Shown in pieces: positions 41,101 through 52,762 of a stretch of 64,000 bases of DNA (within the stretch, counting starts at the first letter, position 1; the number at the start of each line of letters is the position of its first letter). The notes beneath the pieces were generated by a model. That model searched no databases. It had not been told where the DNA came from and worked only from the letters and a program-made list of their open reading frames with translations. The position numbers were made by a program, and so were the translations under genes. The stretch spans positions 73,753,614-73,817,613 of the forward strand of contig NC_079318.1 in the NCBI RefSeq assembly GCF_029931775.1. Direction: 5' to 3'. The stretch comes from Euleptes europaea. Taxonomy: Eukaryota > Chordata > Lepidosauria > Squamata > Sphaerodactylidae.

Positions 41101-41103
41101 ATT

Positions 41104-41307
41104 TACGGTTGCCAACCTCCAGGTACTAGCTGGAAATCTCCTGCTATTACAACCGATCTCCAGCCGATAGAGATCACCTGGAGAAAACGGCCGCTTTGGC
41201 AATTGGAGTCTATGCCATTGAAGTCCCTCCCCTCCCCAAACCCCACCCTCCTCAGGCTCCACTCCAAAAATCTCCAGGTATTTCCCAACCTGGAGCTGGC
41301 AACCCTA
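41104..41307. mobile_element. hAT miniature element (TAGGGTTGCCA family)
   Basis: The left end has changed to TACGGTTGCCA and the right end is intact (CTGGCAACCCTA). The body is close to the family consensus. Confidence 0.8.
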
Positions 41308-41309
41308 AA

Positions 41310-42470
41310 GGCTCTTTAACACCTTCCTGCCCAGTATGAATAGCCATGAGACTTTGGCAGCGTTCTCTTCTCATGCATCTCAACCCTTCTCTCCCATTTG
41401 TCTGTTTCTTGGCTCATGCAGGGGAAGGACAAAACTAGACATAATGCTGGAGTTGTGTGAACAGAGCTCTTGGCTTATTTTTCTGTATATAACAGATTAA
41501 CAGGGGCCTGATTCAGATTGGGAGCCAAGGTGTGAGGGGAGGGAAATTTATTTCAGGTGGTGAAAATGCCATGGAGGACAGACTTAAACCTCTTTGCCCT
41601 TGCCCTCCTGGCTCAGTATGAATCGGCCCCACATCTGCCAGATTTATGGGGTGGGCGAGTGGGGAGCTCCATTCACAGGACTCCCAGCACCTCAGGAGAG
41701 GGTTCTGCCAACTTTGTTCATACTGGAAAGGCAGGGGTTAAAGTGCCCTTTGCCCATGCCCCAGCTGTGTGTGAGTACATCTGATGCTGGAAGCCCTTCA
41801 AACTATGTGTCACACAGTTAAAAATTAGTTGCTGACTTGGGACTTACTTTAATTGCTTGTAATAACAATTCGAACAAGGAAAAGTTCACTGGTGGTAGCC
41901 AGAAGCTATGCTAAATCAGGAGATCGGGTTCCAAAAAAGGAAGGAGAAAGATTTGAGGGAGAGGTGGCTTTTCTGCATTTACAAGTCAGTTAGAAAGACC
42001 AAGCTGGCAGCTCTTGCTAAGAAAACTTTCTCCCATTCTGATCTGTCAGGCGAAGGAAAGGAGTGTCATTTTCCCAAAGGACCGGCAGGCTCCTGCCGCG
42101 TTACGAAGAAGGAATAAGACGCTCTGCTGTGTGTTTTCCTGCCAAATCCTGCCGCTGAAGGTGGCTTTTGCTGCTGAGACTAAGAAAAGGATGTGTCCAG
42201 CGCTGTTTCCTGTCTGATAACAGTAGCCAGCCCCTCCAACCGGATGTTATGAGTCCTGGTGCTACCTTTATGTTTTAAGCTGAGGGCTGAGGGAAAATCA
42301 GGAATTGTTTGTGCTTTGGGGGGGGGATGTTCTCTCTCTCCTTCTTCCTCTCTGGGTATACACTTACAGCGCAAAACTCACAAAATATCACGTGCAAAAT
42401 GATGTCAAGTACTTATAATGGACTATAAGGATTTGGGATCCCCCCCCCCCCGCACCCATAAGGGTTGATA
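41310..42470. other. Intergenic, no recognised feature
   Basis: Short open frames on both strands show no domain signature. There are no clear repeats apart from a poly-C run at 42440-42451. Confidence 0.4.
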
Positions 42471-42478
42471 AGCTAGGG

Positions 42479-42662
42479 CAGAGTTTTCCGAACTTTTTGA
42501 GTCATGGAGCACTTTTCCGGAGAGACATTTGTCACAGAGCACTCATTTTCACCTAGCACCTATATACTAAACCGAACAACAGTAGTATTTTTCTTCACGG
42601 AGCACTGGGAGATGTTTCACAGAGCACCAAGTGCTCCTTGGAGCACAGTTTGGGAACCCCTG
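42479..42662. mobile_element. 184-bp hAT miniature element
   Basis: Ends CAGAGTTTTCCGAACT and AGTTTGGGAACCCCTG form imperfect inverted repeats. Flanks AGCTAGGG and TGCTAGGG are an 8-bp target duplication with one change. The internal GGAGCAC words are typical of this hAT group. Confidence 0.8.
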
Positions 42663-42669
42663 TGCTAGG

Positions 42670-43735
42670 GGAGTAAAAGCAACAACAGGAGGAGGAAGAA
42701 TTTGAGCATCCTCACCCCTTCCAACTTTCCCTCTCAACCTGTCTTGTACGTTTTTAGGAGATTGAGCAGACTGAGTTTCCCCACTCACCCCCTTTAACCG
42801 GCTCTCAGCTGATCGCAACATTCAGTCCCTTTCAGAACATGTTTAGTTCTCATCAGCCAGTATTTGTAGGTTGCTTTTCTTTTCTGATTTACAAGGTCAT
42901 ATTTTTGTACATACTTGAGAAGTCCCCTGAATGCAAAGAGACCTGAGGGCATAACTTCACAACACACTGTGGACGTTGGAGATCAGAGTTTAAAAAAAAA
43001 ACACTCCCAAGGCAGACAGGTTCATTCTCCCATGAAGAACTGTAATCTGCTATAATGGCAATAATATTTTTCTTCTGGAAGTGTCCTAGAAACAATACTA
43101 CCTGTAGCACAGAGGTTCCCCTGTAATTTTTTCCATCATCAACAGTTGCTACAAGGAAGCCATTTTATTTCAGCATCCCACCCTAAAGTAGGTGCCTTGC
43201 TCATTTTACTTGCCTCTACCATATTGTTTTTTTCTGCATACCACTACTTTTGATTTGCAGAAAGCTCTAGGCCCTTGTCATTCAGCATCATTTCTCCTCA
43301 AGAGCATTGGAGTTAGTAAAACACCCCGTGTTTATCAGGAAGGAAACTGCCAGATCTGCTCAGATGATGGGGATTAGCCGAAATAGTGTCTGATCTTCCC
43401 CTAAGATTCCAGGGAGGGGTGGGGGAGGGGAAGAGGCTAAAACAGGGATGGCTAAGAAGCCTAAAAGCAACAGGGGAGAAAGGTGGAACTCAGCATGTGA
43501 CCCTACTTTCCTGTTTGACTCGCTGATGAAAGAGCGAAAGAAGCTATGGAAATAGGCCTCCAAAGAGGAAGAAGTGGGTGGGAAAAGAGAGGGCAAATGC
43601 CATCTTGACATGTACTGGCTTTTGCCTAAAACATCTGGGGTTGTTGTTGTTTTTTAAAGCATGCCATTCACTCTGCTCTACTATGTATCTTGTCAAATGT
43701 ATTGTATTTATTATTTGGATTTTAAAATTCTATCC
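42670..43735. other. Intergenic, no recognised feature
   Basis: I see neither coding signals nor clear repeats. Confidence 0.4.
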
Positions 43736-43743
43736 CTAAAGGC

Positions 43744-43953
43744 TAGGAGTTGCCAGGACCCTCTTTGCCACTGGCGGGAGGTTTTTGGGGCAGAGCCTGA
43801 GGAGGGTGGGGTTTGGGGAGGGGAGGGACTTCAATGCCATAGAGTCCAATTGCCAAAGCAGCCATTTTCTCCAGGGGAAGTGGTCTCTATTAGCTGGAGA
43901 TCAGTTGTAATAGCAGGAGATCTCCTGCTAGTACCCAGAGGTTGGCAACCCTA
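43744..43953. mobile_element. hAT miniature element with perfect 8-bp duplication
   Basis: 210 bp, TAGGAGTTGCCA to TTGGCAACCCTA, bracketed by CTAAAGGC at 43736-43743 and 43954-43961. This is one of the best copies for defining the family: 8-bp duplication and TAGGGTTGCCA-type ends, so hAT superfamily. Confidence 0.9.
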
Positions 43954-43959
43954 CTAAAG

Positions 43960-45020
43960 GCCCAGGATTAGTTAAGGACTCTTAAGAAAGCCAGCAGGAG
44001 AACTACACATACTGGCTGGAGGACCAATGAGATCTGCTGAGATCAGCTGACAGGAAGAGCCAACGAAATGTACCCTGGAGGTATAATGGTGTTACCTTCA
44101 GGCTGGACCCTTTAGTTTGATCTTCTTGTTGGTAGTTGAGGACTCTGTGATCTCTTTTGGAGCCTAGTACCTGATCCTTGCCTGAACTGATTCTTGGGTC
44201 CTGCCTCTGCCACAAGCTGGCTTATAGATTCTGACTCCAATTTTGTTAGAACTGGCATCTCTAGAGGCCAAAGCCTAGATTATATCTGCAGGAGTTTGAA
44301 GAGGAGGGAACTTGGAGAGGGTTCTAAATGTGACATGACATATAGTCCAGGTAGAATTTAAAGGGAACCTATAAAACCCTATACGGATTAGGTCAAGGGG
44401 ATGAGAGGAACCACTTCCACTCATGCAAGCCTGCCTGTGATATAATTTTGGCAGTCCGTGGTCTACTCTGTGTATCCACAGCGACTTTTTAAGGCTTAGC
44501 CCCCAGACTTTGGACTCTCCTGCTCATGAATCCCATCTTATTCCTTTGCCTCAGGACATTCTAGAAACCTGTAAAACCCATTCAGAAGGCATTTGAACTG
44601 AACTCCTGACATGATGTCGACTGTTCTGTCTACCGGCAGCTTATGCTGTTGATGAGTGCATTTATGGCTTCTATTATTTTATCACTGTTTTTACAACTGA
44701 CAGCTGTGCTCCTTGGTATTTCTTTTCTTGTCTAGATTTTTCTATTATATTACTTCGCTCTGTTTTTAAGCTTTTAATGTAAGCTGTCTTGAGTGTTATT
44801 TTAGTAGAAAAGCAGGGTAGACCTTTTCTAAATAATAAAATAAGGCAGAGTAGAGCTTTCAGGTAAGAGTAATGGGGAAGAAGACATGATCATGGGCACA
44901 AGAATGGGAGGGCATTCGAAACATGACCCTGTTTTTGCTTGTGAGATGTTGGCAATTGTGTCAGTGGAATTTCATGGAACAACAAAGCTTTTTTTTTAAA
45001 AAAAGAATGAGTTTAAAAGG
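43960..45020. other. Intergenic between the SOX7 and C8orf74 3' ends
   Basis: There are no coding signals. 44770-44840 resembles a decayed SINE tail (TAAGCTGTCTTGAGTGTT then AAATAATAAAATAA). Confidence 0.4.
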
Positions 45021-45036
45021 ATAATAAAACTTTCAC

Positions 45037-45042
45037 TTTATT
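45037..45042 (-). terminator. Candidate C8orf74 polyadenylation signal
   Basis: AATAAA on the minus strand about 500 bp after the C8orf74 stop, followed by a T-rich GTTTTATTATCC stretch. It is the best placed signal but unproven. Confidence 0.35.
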
Positions 45043-45542
45043 AGGAACAGCTTTTCAGTGTGGACCATAAGAACAGTTAGAGCACCATTCAGCATTGGGT
45101 ACCATCCTAAGGACCAACGGCTACAAATTTCAACACTAGAGATACTTGGTGACATCCATACACCAGCATGCGTTTAGGCGCACACAGGCTTGGCTTCTTT
45201 GGGTTGTAGACTTCTGTTCTCTTCCTGAGAACAAAGAGTTTCAGACCAAGTTCTCAGAGAGGTAGTCAAACCTATGCCTGGGCTATACCACTTCAGACTG
45301 CTAGTGGAGACTCCCTGCCCATAGAAAATTAGCATGCCTTGGAAATTAGGCTATAATTCTTCCCCCATTTAATGTATTAAGGGCTTTGTTGGTATATGTG
45401 CATTCAATCCTGTGAGACACCACCTGAAATTTGACGAGGTACATCCCAGTCAGAGGTTAACCATATCATCTCTTAGACTCCAATACAGAGAAAGCGGAAC
45501 TGGGAAGGTAAGTATGGCTTCATGTGTAAGCCTCAAAATGAA

Positions 45543-45806
45543 TTATTTCTTCTTTTTCTTCTTTTTCTCTTCCTTGCCCTCATCCTTGCCCTTTGTTTTC
45601 TCCTGCTTCTTCTGACTTTTGCTGGATCTCCTTTTGTCTTCAGGGCTGGGTGGTGGAGGATACGGGACTGGGGGGCTGAGCATCAGGGCCTTCTTCTGGA
45701 GCTTCAATTGCAAGATTTCAAAGGTGGCCTGGATCTCAGTCTGAAGAATTTCACACAGATTCTGGACCTGGGTCTTAATTACTTCTTTGACAAGGCACAC
45801 CAGAGC
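45543..45806 (-). CDS. C8orf74: C8orf74 orthologue, last coding exon
   Basis: The minus-strand acceptor TTTGCTTTTCAG ends at 45807 and coding runs from 45806 to TAA at 45545-45543 (87 residues, phase 0). The segment ALVCLVKEVIKTQVQNLCEI, then QATFEILQLKLQKKALML, then PYPPPPSPED, matches the C-terminal part of human C8orf74 (…QNTFAILDLKLQKKTLNL…). The tail is lysine-rich (KKKKKKK before the stop). The function is poorly known and the mammalian gene is testis-biased. It joins in frame with 52184-52584, giving LSKE|ALVCL. It converges on SOX7, as in human. Confidence 0.88.
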   Translation of the reverse strand, partial: ALVCLVKEVIKTQVQNLCEILQTEIQATFEILQLKLQKKALMLSPPVPYPPPPSPEDKRRSSKSQKKQEKTKGKDEGKEEKKKKKKK

Positions 45807-47254
45807 CTGAAAAGCAAACCATTGTTCACCTCAGTTTCTACTTCATGAACATGGATGATTCAGATTTATTATTAATATGGCGAAGCCATTAAAATATTCA
45901 TATCAATTACAAGATAGAATTAAAGATACAATATTTAAAACTATGGGATATATAATTCTTAAATACCGGTAAGTTAAACAAATTACTATTAGCTAAAAGC
46001 CTCAGATTAATAAACATTTTCCGTTTTAGGTTAGATTGGCAAGCCCCCGCTTTGTCTGATGGATCTTGTATATTGCAGCACAGAATTTAGCTACTTGTTT
46101 CATCGTCTGGGCTGACCCTGCCGAACATAGATGACAACAGGACATTTACCCAGGGAGTGCTGGAATCTATTTGTCAAACTGGTCATCTTCATTTCCCTCT
46201 GAAGGGGTATAGGAGGAAAATCTTACTGCCCTTTAGCTTACCTGTAACTCTTGGATGAATATAGATGACTACTCACCATGAGGTAGGATACCAGGATTTG
46301 TATGCAACTATATATGATCCTCTCAATGCCTCTTCTCTATTTGTGTGAATATGGACAACATTTTCTGGCTTGAGTATGCACAGTCAGAAGCCCAAATTTT
46401 GAAGGGTACATGTTCATGCATAGCGAAAGTGGGAAATTGGTATGTTGCCCTGTTCACAAGTAGCATGCTCTCCTGTGATACAGCGTTGGAGCACCAAAAC
46501 TGTAATGACTAAAGAGGGCTACAACAGGACCTGAACCCACACCCATTATACCACTTCTTGCTCTGTTGCAGCAAGCATTCTTATGTCAGATTGGCTCTGA
46601 TACTAGAAGTGAGCTGTGATGAACAGAAGATGGGGGCTGCAGACTCAGCCCTCTCTGCCAGCGTTTGCTTGTAAAACATAGATCCTGACCCTCTGCTCTA
46701 TTCATGAATGGGGCAGGCATGTGAACAACAGACATCACGACTGGTATAACTTCAAGAAGAAACACTTCCCACATGGTTACTTCACAGTGGGACTTCATAT
46801 CAAGCTAGTAATTACTTACTAATAGGTAGATTGGTATCACTATATGTGTTCTATATGTAAAATGCACAATGAGGATTGTATACTATATGCTATTTTTCTA
46901 CTTTGCAAATTTGTTACTTTTATTATTCAAGAGTTAGTTGTTTAAATCCAGATAGTGTAGGATGGAGCAGAGAAGCTACACAGGTCCCATTACACGGACC
47001 AGCAAAGAGTGGGGGTGGGGGAGTTCAGGGACAGATAAATTACTATTGAGGTTGGGGCAGAGAGAACCTATAGCTAAGACAAGGCAGTTTAGGGAAAGGA
47101 TTGATAAAGACATGAATCTTCAGATGGAAAAGAAGGGGTAGAAACATATGAAACAGCTTTATACTAAGACCATTTCCATATGGGTTATCTGCCCTGGGTT
47201 CAATGATCTGGGAAAGTGTTTTTTTTTCCTGCTTCCCCACTCCATCATGGTGCA

Positions 47255-47425
47255 TTTGTGTACCTCCTGATTCTGTGACCTTAGACAGATGATGAGAGGG
47301 CATCTTGGCCATCTTCTGGTCACTGGGGGTGTGGGGGGGGGGAGGTAGTTGTGAATTTCCTGCTTGGAAATTTGGGGGTTAGACTTGATGACCCTGGTGG
47401 TCCCTTCCAACTCTATGATTCTGGA
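47255..47425 (+). mobile_element. CR1 LINE 3' end
   Basis: GATTCTGTGACCTTAGACAG, CTTGGCCATCTTCTGG, TTAGACTTGATGACCCTGGT and CCAACTCTATGATTCTGG, the characteristic CR1 terminus. A second-family SINE scrap (ACAGCTTTATACTAAGACC) precedes it at 47152. Confidence 0.8.
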
Positions 47426-47587
47426 TCCACTTTCTCCTCCATGCATTGAAACTCCTAATCTCCTAGTCTAGCTGGCCCTGCATGTGGAACCAGTAGCAAT
47501 TCTGAGAACTCTACCTTTGATGTCCCGGCCTTTAACATTCTCCCTAGTAACCTAAAAATTTTTCCTCCAGGACCACAGGACTAAATT

Positions 47588-47900
47588 TCCCAGTGCAGAA
47601 TCATAGAACCAAAAAGTTGAAAGGGGCACAGAGACCATCCAGTCAAACCCCCTGCAGTATGCAGGATGACCTAAAGCATCCCTGACAATCATCCATCCTC
47701 TGATTAAATACCTCCCAGGAGAGAGAACCCACAATACCTTTGGGCAACTGCTTCCACCACTGAACTGCCCTTATTGTTAAAAAGGTTTTCCTCATATCCC
47801 GCCGACAGCTCCCAACAGTAATTTAAACCTATTATTAGGAGTTCTCTCCTCCACTACCAGCTGAGGCAGGTCCCTACCCTTGCGTATGTTAAAATTAGAC
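47588..47900 (-). mobile_element. CR1 LINE 3' end
   Basis: It opens AGAATCATAGAACCAAAAAG (the reverse of the CR1 terminus), then CCCCTGCAGTATGCAGGATG, TAAAGCATCCCTGACAATCA and TCCACCACTGAACTGCCC. It is similar to the copy at 62232-62765 but older. Confidence 0.8.
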
Positions 47901-48169
47901 TACACTTTTACTCACTTTCTATAAGAGCAAGGCAGATACCTAAACAAACATGGCCACCACCAACACACCTGCTTTGGCCCTCAGCCCTCTGATGTTTGCA
48001 AGATACGTTCTCAATGACTTTATGCTTTTCCTCTGTGCATACACAGGGTGTGGCTTGGGAACAGAGCTTTGTGCTGACAAGGCTGGAAAGCAGCCAAGGA
48101 CAAATTGTAGGGGCCTACAGTTTCAAGTGGGTCAGGAAGGTAGCCAGCCGTTATGCTCGCAAAACTTGC

Positions 48170-48480
48170 CAAAAGCAGTCAACAGGCTAGATTACTGTAA
48201 CTATGCAGGGTTCCCTTGAAGATAACTCAGACACTTCCGTTTTTTCCTGAACGAGACAGGTAGCTTGTTGACAGGGACCTGTTGGTATGTCCATATTTCT
48301 CCAGTATTAAAACAATGATACTGGCTGCCAATCAGCTTCTGGGTTCAGTTCATGCCCTTTAAAACCCTTCATGGCCTGGGACACAAAGACTTGAAGGCCC
48401 ACCTCTCCTTGTATGAACCTATACAACAACTCCGCTCAGCTCAGCAGTTCCTTTTCACTTTGTCTTCACAGTCTGTACTG
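48170..48480 (+). mobile_element. L2-type LINE ORF2 fragment
   Basis: The plus-strand reading contains NRLDYCNYAG, then YWLPISFWVQFMPFKTLHGL and DLKAHLSLYEP, corresponding to the L2 pattern LDYCN...LHWLPV..R..FK...L..K.LHG..P.YL..L. It has several frame changes, so it is old. Confidence 0.7.
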
Positions 48481-48500
48481 CTTGTTGCCACCTGTTTGGG

Positions 48501-48699
48501 TAGGGTTGCCAACTTCCAGGTGGTGGTTGGAGATCTCCCACTATTACAACTGATCTCCAGGAGACAGAGATCAGTTCCCCTGGAGAAAATGGCCACTTTG
48601 GCAATTGGACTCTATCACATTGAAGTCCCTCCCCCCATCCTCCTCAGGCTCCACCCCGAAAATCTCCAGGTATTTCCCAACCTGGAGCTAGCAACCCTA
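48501..48699. mobile_element. hAT miniature element (TAGGGTTGCCA family)
   Basis: TAGGGTTGCCAACTT to GCTAGCAACCCTA. The body is near consensus and I see no clear target duplication. Confidence 0.85.
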
Positions 48700-48760
48700 T
48701 ATTTGAAAGGGTTTTAGTGGATACCATTTGGAAGGCCTCACATCATCCCATCTTTATGAA

Positions 48761-49110
48761 TAAGGTTGCCAACCTCCAGGTGGTGAGAGGGAGGGCATCT
48801 TGGCCATCTTCTGGTCACTAGGGGTGGGGGGGAGGTAGTTGTAAATTTCCTGCATTGTGCAGGGGGTTGGACTTGATGGCCCTGGTGGTCCCTTCCAACT
48901 CTATGATTCTATGATTCTAGGTGATGGCTGGAGATTTCCCTCTATTACAACTGATCTCCAGCCAATAGAGATCAGTTCTCCTGAAGAAAATGGCCACTTT
49001 GGCAACTGGGCTCTATGGCATTTAAGTCCCTCCCCTCTCCAAACCCCACCCTCCTCAGGCTCCACCCACAAAATCTCTAGATACTTCCCTACCCGAAGCT
49101 GGCAACCCTA
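48761..49110. mobile_element. hAT miniature element split by a CR1 insertion
   Basis: The element runs TAAGGTTGCCAACC to CTGGCAACCCTA. A 133-bp CR1 3' end (48786-48918, ending ATGATTCTATGATTCTAG) lies between AGGTGGTG and AGGTGATG, an 8-bp duplication with one change. CR1 was therefore active after this hAT copy inserted. Confidence 0.85.
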
Positions 49111-49479
49111 TTTATGACGACCTGTAAGCCTGTGTTATTTGATAGGGCTTTTCTTTGAGACCTTGGAATTGATCTGTCTGGAATGGATTTGTTTTAGTGA
49201 GAGGCCTCTTTCTATTGAGGGTTATTCCCTGTGCAAATGGGAATTTATTGCTTTTTTTTTTTTTTTTTTTTTTTTGCACTGTTGTAGCCATCCTGAGCTT
49301 TGGGAGAATTGGGCAACAAATAAATAAATAAAGCAAGCAAGCAAGCATGCAGCAGTGACTAGCCTCCAGGCAACCTCCTGGGAGCTTCTGATTGGAAGGG
49401 GTTCATAAATCCTGAAGGCCTTGAGTTTAGTGTGGCAAAATCCAGGCCTTGGGAAGACCAAGCGTGGGCATTTCCTGTT

Positions 49480-49900
49480 AATGTATACGGTGGTACATTG
49501 AACAACCCATTATACCCTCTGGGACTGACGCTTCAGCTCTTCACTGGAGTTCAAAAGGTGACGCTCTCTGACTTTGCTTGAACTCACCTACCATTGCCGG
49601 CGGCACAGTGAGACATACACGCGTGGGCATTAATGACCCATTAATTCCACTCAACAGACAGCCTGACAATCAAAAACCGCCTCAGAGTTTCATTAAATTC
49701 TCCCAACAAATTTGCTTCCAGGCGGAGGAGACCTAGCAAAGCATGCCTAGGCAGGAGGACGTTTTCCGTCCCAAGCGTGATATGGCTTGATTATGCAGAT
49801 TGAGACCAGGGAAAAAGGGCGGGAGAGAGAGAGTCGGTTTGGAAGAAGCAACCAAAGGCCTAGCCTGAAGTCCTGTATTAACTACAGAGATCCACATTCT
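49480..49900. promoter_or_regulatory. Candidate regulatory island in the C8orf74 intron
   Basis: About 420 bp free of recognisable repeats, with GGGCATTAATGACCCATTAA (paired homeodomain-like sites) at 49626-49645 and SOX/forkhead-like words (GACAATC, CCCAACAAATTT). No coding signal. Function is inference. Confidence 0.3.
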
Positions 49901-50854
49901 GTCAGTTCTGTCAGTTCTGAAGACATTTGCAAGTAGTGACTGATTGCTGGCTGAGTGCAGAAACTCGGTCCGGCATTTGTGGATGAAGCAACAGTGCCTC
50001 TAAAATCCTAGTGAAGTGCAAGGATTTGATACTTTGAATCATGACCCTCTACTTTGAATCATGAACACTACTTTGAATCATGACCCTCTGCTTTCTTGTA
50101 AGATTTGACTGGGCCAGGAGAGGAAATGCAAATCACTCAGGCCAAGTAGTACTATTGGGAGTATGGTGTGGGGCTGTGGACTGATGGGGACAACACAACC
50201 TGTTGTCACCTGGCATTGGCGGCTATTGGGGGGGGTCATTAGAGACAACACATACATAAAGTCGGCCACACACCACTGGGGCAGTATTTGTCTACACTGA
50301 CTGGAAATTACTCTCCAAGGTCTTAGGCAGGGTTTCCCCAGCATCTATTAATATCTTTTTAACTTGCTATGCTGGGACTTCAACCTGAGTCTTAATGTAG
50401 GCAAAGTACATGCTGTCCCCCTTATCTACAGCCCCCCTTCATGAATATATTGAGTCAAGGGGAGAGCTTGGGGCAGAGGAACAGCAAGACTGTGAAGATC
50501 AGGGCTGGAACCTATCTGTATCCCTCTTCTGGTAATTTAGTTATTGCTATATAAGAAAGAACTTTCAGAGTCTTCCAGAGCTATTTGGTTCTACACATGG
50601 CCTTTTTCACAGCACACTGTAGGCTGGATTTTTATTTAATTCAGTTAATTTATGTGATACAGTGGGGGGGGGAGAACAAGTATGCTGATCTTTCTGCTTC
50701 TTGGCAGAGTTCAAAAGGATTCTCAAGCCTTTCATTCTGTGATAATTTGAGAGTTATACCAAGAACCAGGAGGCAGCTCTATTCCAAACATTACCTACTT
50801 TTTAGCTGCCAGGGCTTCTTCCCTTCAGAACTAGCTTTACCATTTATGGTAAAG

Positions 50855-51130
50855 CTAGTCCCTTGTGCAAGCACCAGGTGGTTACTGACCCATGGGGTGA
50901 AGTCACATCACAATGTTTACTATGTTTATGGGGTAGTTTGCCATTGCCTTCCCCAGTCATCTACAGTTGACCCCCAGCAAGCTGGGTACTCATTTTACCG
51001 ACCTCGGAAGGATGGAAGGCGGAGTCAACCTTGAGCCGGCTACCTGAAACCATCTTCCCTCGTGATCAAACTCAGGTCATGAGCAGAGCTTGGACTGCAG
51101 TACTGCAGCTTACCTCTGTGTGCCACAAAG
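50855..51130 (-). repeat. Sauria-type SINE, near complete
   Basis: Same order of segments as the copy at 7864, with the tail CCCTTGTGCAAGCACCAGG at the left and the tRNA-like head near 51120-51090 (GACTGCAGTACTGCAGC on the plus strand). Confidence 0.85.
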
Positions 51131-51240
51131 CTCTATTATTTATGTTAGGAGGCGTAAAAAACAAATTTGTGATAAAAATTTCTTTGTAAAAAACCGCTAA
51201 ACTAATACTAGTCAAATCCATTCAGAGCCTATTCAAGTAT

Positions 51241-51425
51241 GAGCCAGTGTGGTGTATGGTGTAGCGGTTAAACTGTCAGACTAGAGAATCTGGGAGGCCC
51301 AGGTTTGAATCCCCACTCTGCCATTGAAGCTTGCTGGATGACCTTGGGCTTGCCATTTTCTTTCATCCTAACCTACCTCACAGATTGTTGTGAGGATAAA
51401 ATGAAGGGGAAACTGACTTTAAAAA
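51241..51425 (+). repeat. tRNA-derived SINE
   Basis: GAGCCAGTGTGGTGTATGGT head, B-box GGTTTGAATCCCC, GATGACCTTGGGCTTGCC, CCTAACCTACCTCACAGATT. Its 3' end abuts the foldback element at 51427. Confidence 0.8.
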
Positions 51426-51426
51426 A

Positions 51427-51740
51427 GACGCCTCCTTCTCTGGGCACCCTCTGCGTTTTTTTCCCTTCTGCTCTGATGGAATATTGACATATCATCAAAT
51501 CAACCAAAATACTAATCAAAATCACAGAGAGAGGCAGCGGAGCCTAGGATTGTGCACTTGCTTCCCCCCCCCCCATGCGTAATTCATCATCCAAATGCAG
51601 GGGGGGGAGCGAACACATGATCCTAGCCTCCACTGCCTCTCTCTGCAATTTTGATTAGTATTTTGGAAGATTTGATGATATATCGATATTTCATCAGAAC
51701 AGAAGGAAAAAAAGGAAGGGCACCCAGAGAGGGAGGCATC
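51427..51740. mobile_element. Foldback element with about 145-bp inverted arms
   Basis: The left arm from GACGCCTCCTTCTCTGGGCA through AAATACTAATCAAAAT-type and GAGAGAGGCAGCGGAGCCTA blocks is repeated in reverse complement on the right, ending CCCAGAGAGGGAGGCATC. The arms differ at scattered sites, and C/G homopolymers flank the loop. I know no family name. Confidence 0.75.
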
Positions 51741-52183
51741 CATCCTGACCTCCTCCTTCTCTGGTATGGCTTCCTGGGGCATTGCAGAAGGGATTGCTGA
51801 AGGCTGACTGAAGGAGGCATTGCAGGAGGAGTTGGAGAATGGGGGCGTGTCGGGATGTGGGAAGATCGACCTGCGGCTGAACTATGCACCTTCTGGTAAC
51901 TGAGATAAGTTTGGAACTAAACTAAATAGCATGATAAAACAGGGATTGGAAAACCCTGGGAAGTTGCGGGTTAGAAGCCAGCTGAGCCCCCAGGGAGGAA
52001 AACATCATGCATAACCCCAACAGAGAACCAAGACAATTGTGGGAGAATCGTGAGACAAACCAACCATGCTTAAACACTCTTTTGGATCCCTTTGGGGGAG
52101 AAAAGTGGGGTATAAATCAGTCAGTACCATAGCTATCTATGTCTGTTCAGGGCATCTTTGTACATTCCATTCCTCCAATTTAC

Positions 52184-52584
52184 CTCTTTGCTAAGGACCT
52201 TTTCTTGTCGTCGGACATCAGTGTAAACTTTCTGCAGCATACGTTCCCTCTCCCGGGCCAAGGTTTCTCGGATTACCACCATCTCAGCCCTCTTCTGGGC
52301 TTCTGTCTCAGAGAGGGTGGCCAACTGTTGCTGGTACTTCCAGACTTCAACATCTATGCCTTCCATCAGAGGCAGAGGTGTGGGCGGACAGTAAACTTCG
52401 AGGCTGGTAAAGGTCTGACAGCGGTCTCTCTCCCGCCCTAATGTGAACTGGTACAGCCAGTAATGCTTGATGAAAGTGTTATAAAAGTAATCACACACAG
52501 CGCGAGCTTTGTCAGCGGGCAGCCTCACTCGGAAGGCAGTTAGCTTCTCTTGTAGGAGCCGGATGGCCAGTGAAATGGGCAAAC
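52184..52584 (-). CDS. C8orf74: C8orf74 orthologue, penultimate coding exon
   Basis: The acceptor CTCCACAG ends at 52585 and the donor GAG|GTAAAT lies at 52184/52183. The exon is 401 nt (2 nt completing a split codon, then 133 codons, ending phase 0). It reads LPISLAIRLLQEKL, then ARAVCDYFYNTFIKHYWLYQ, SLEVYCPPTPLPLMEG, QQLATLSETEAQKRAEMVVI and REREMLQK-like coiled-coil sequence. It aligns well to human C8orf74 (…ALCDYFHHTFIRHYKLYQYVLG…LEVCMPPHPLPLAEG…EQQVATLTEAEAQKRADVLLLKEAL…). The upstream exons, with the conserved GFPW segment, were not found in the window. Confidence 0.9.
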
Positions 52585-52762
52585 CTGTGGAGGGGGGAGG
52601 GAAAACAGATGTTATGGAAGTTATCCGCTTATTTCATCATTGCATTTACATCCCACACTTCTTTCAAGGAAACTCAGAAAAGTTGCAAGTCTGGTTATGC
52701 TTGAAAGGCACATGGTATGGTAATCATGGTGAAGGTGTGGGGTCAGGATCCGGTCAGAGCGA

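Larger units (their letters stand above)
45807..52183 (-). other. C8orf74 last intron
   Basis: On the minus strand it begins GTAAAT at 52183 and ends TTTTCAG at 45807. It holds the repeats listed here. 45880-47150 and 49900-50850 contain nothing I can name. Confidence 0.8.
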
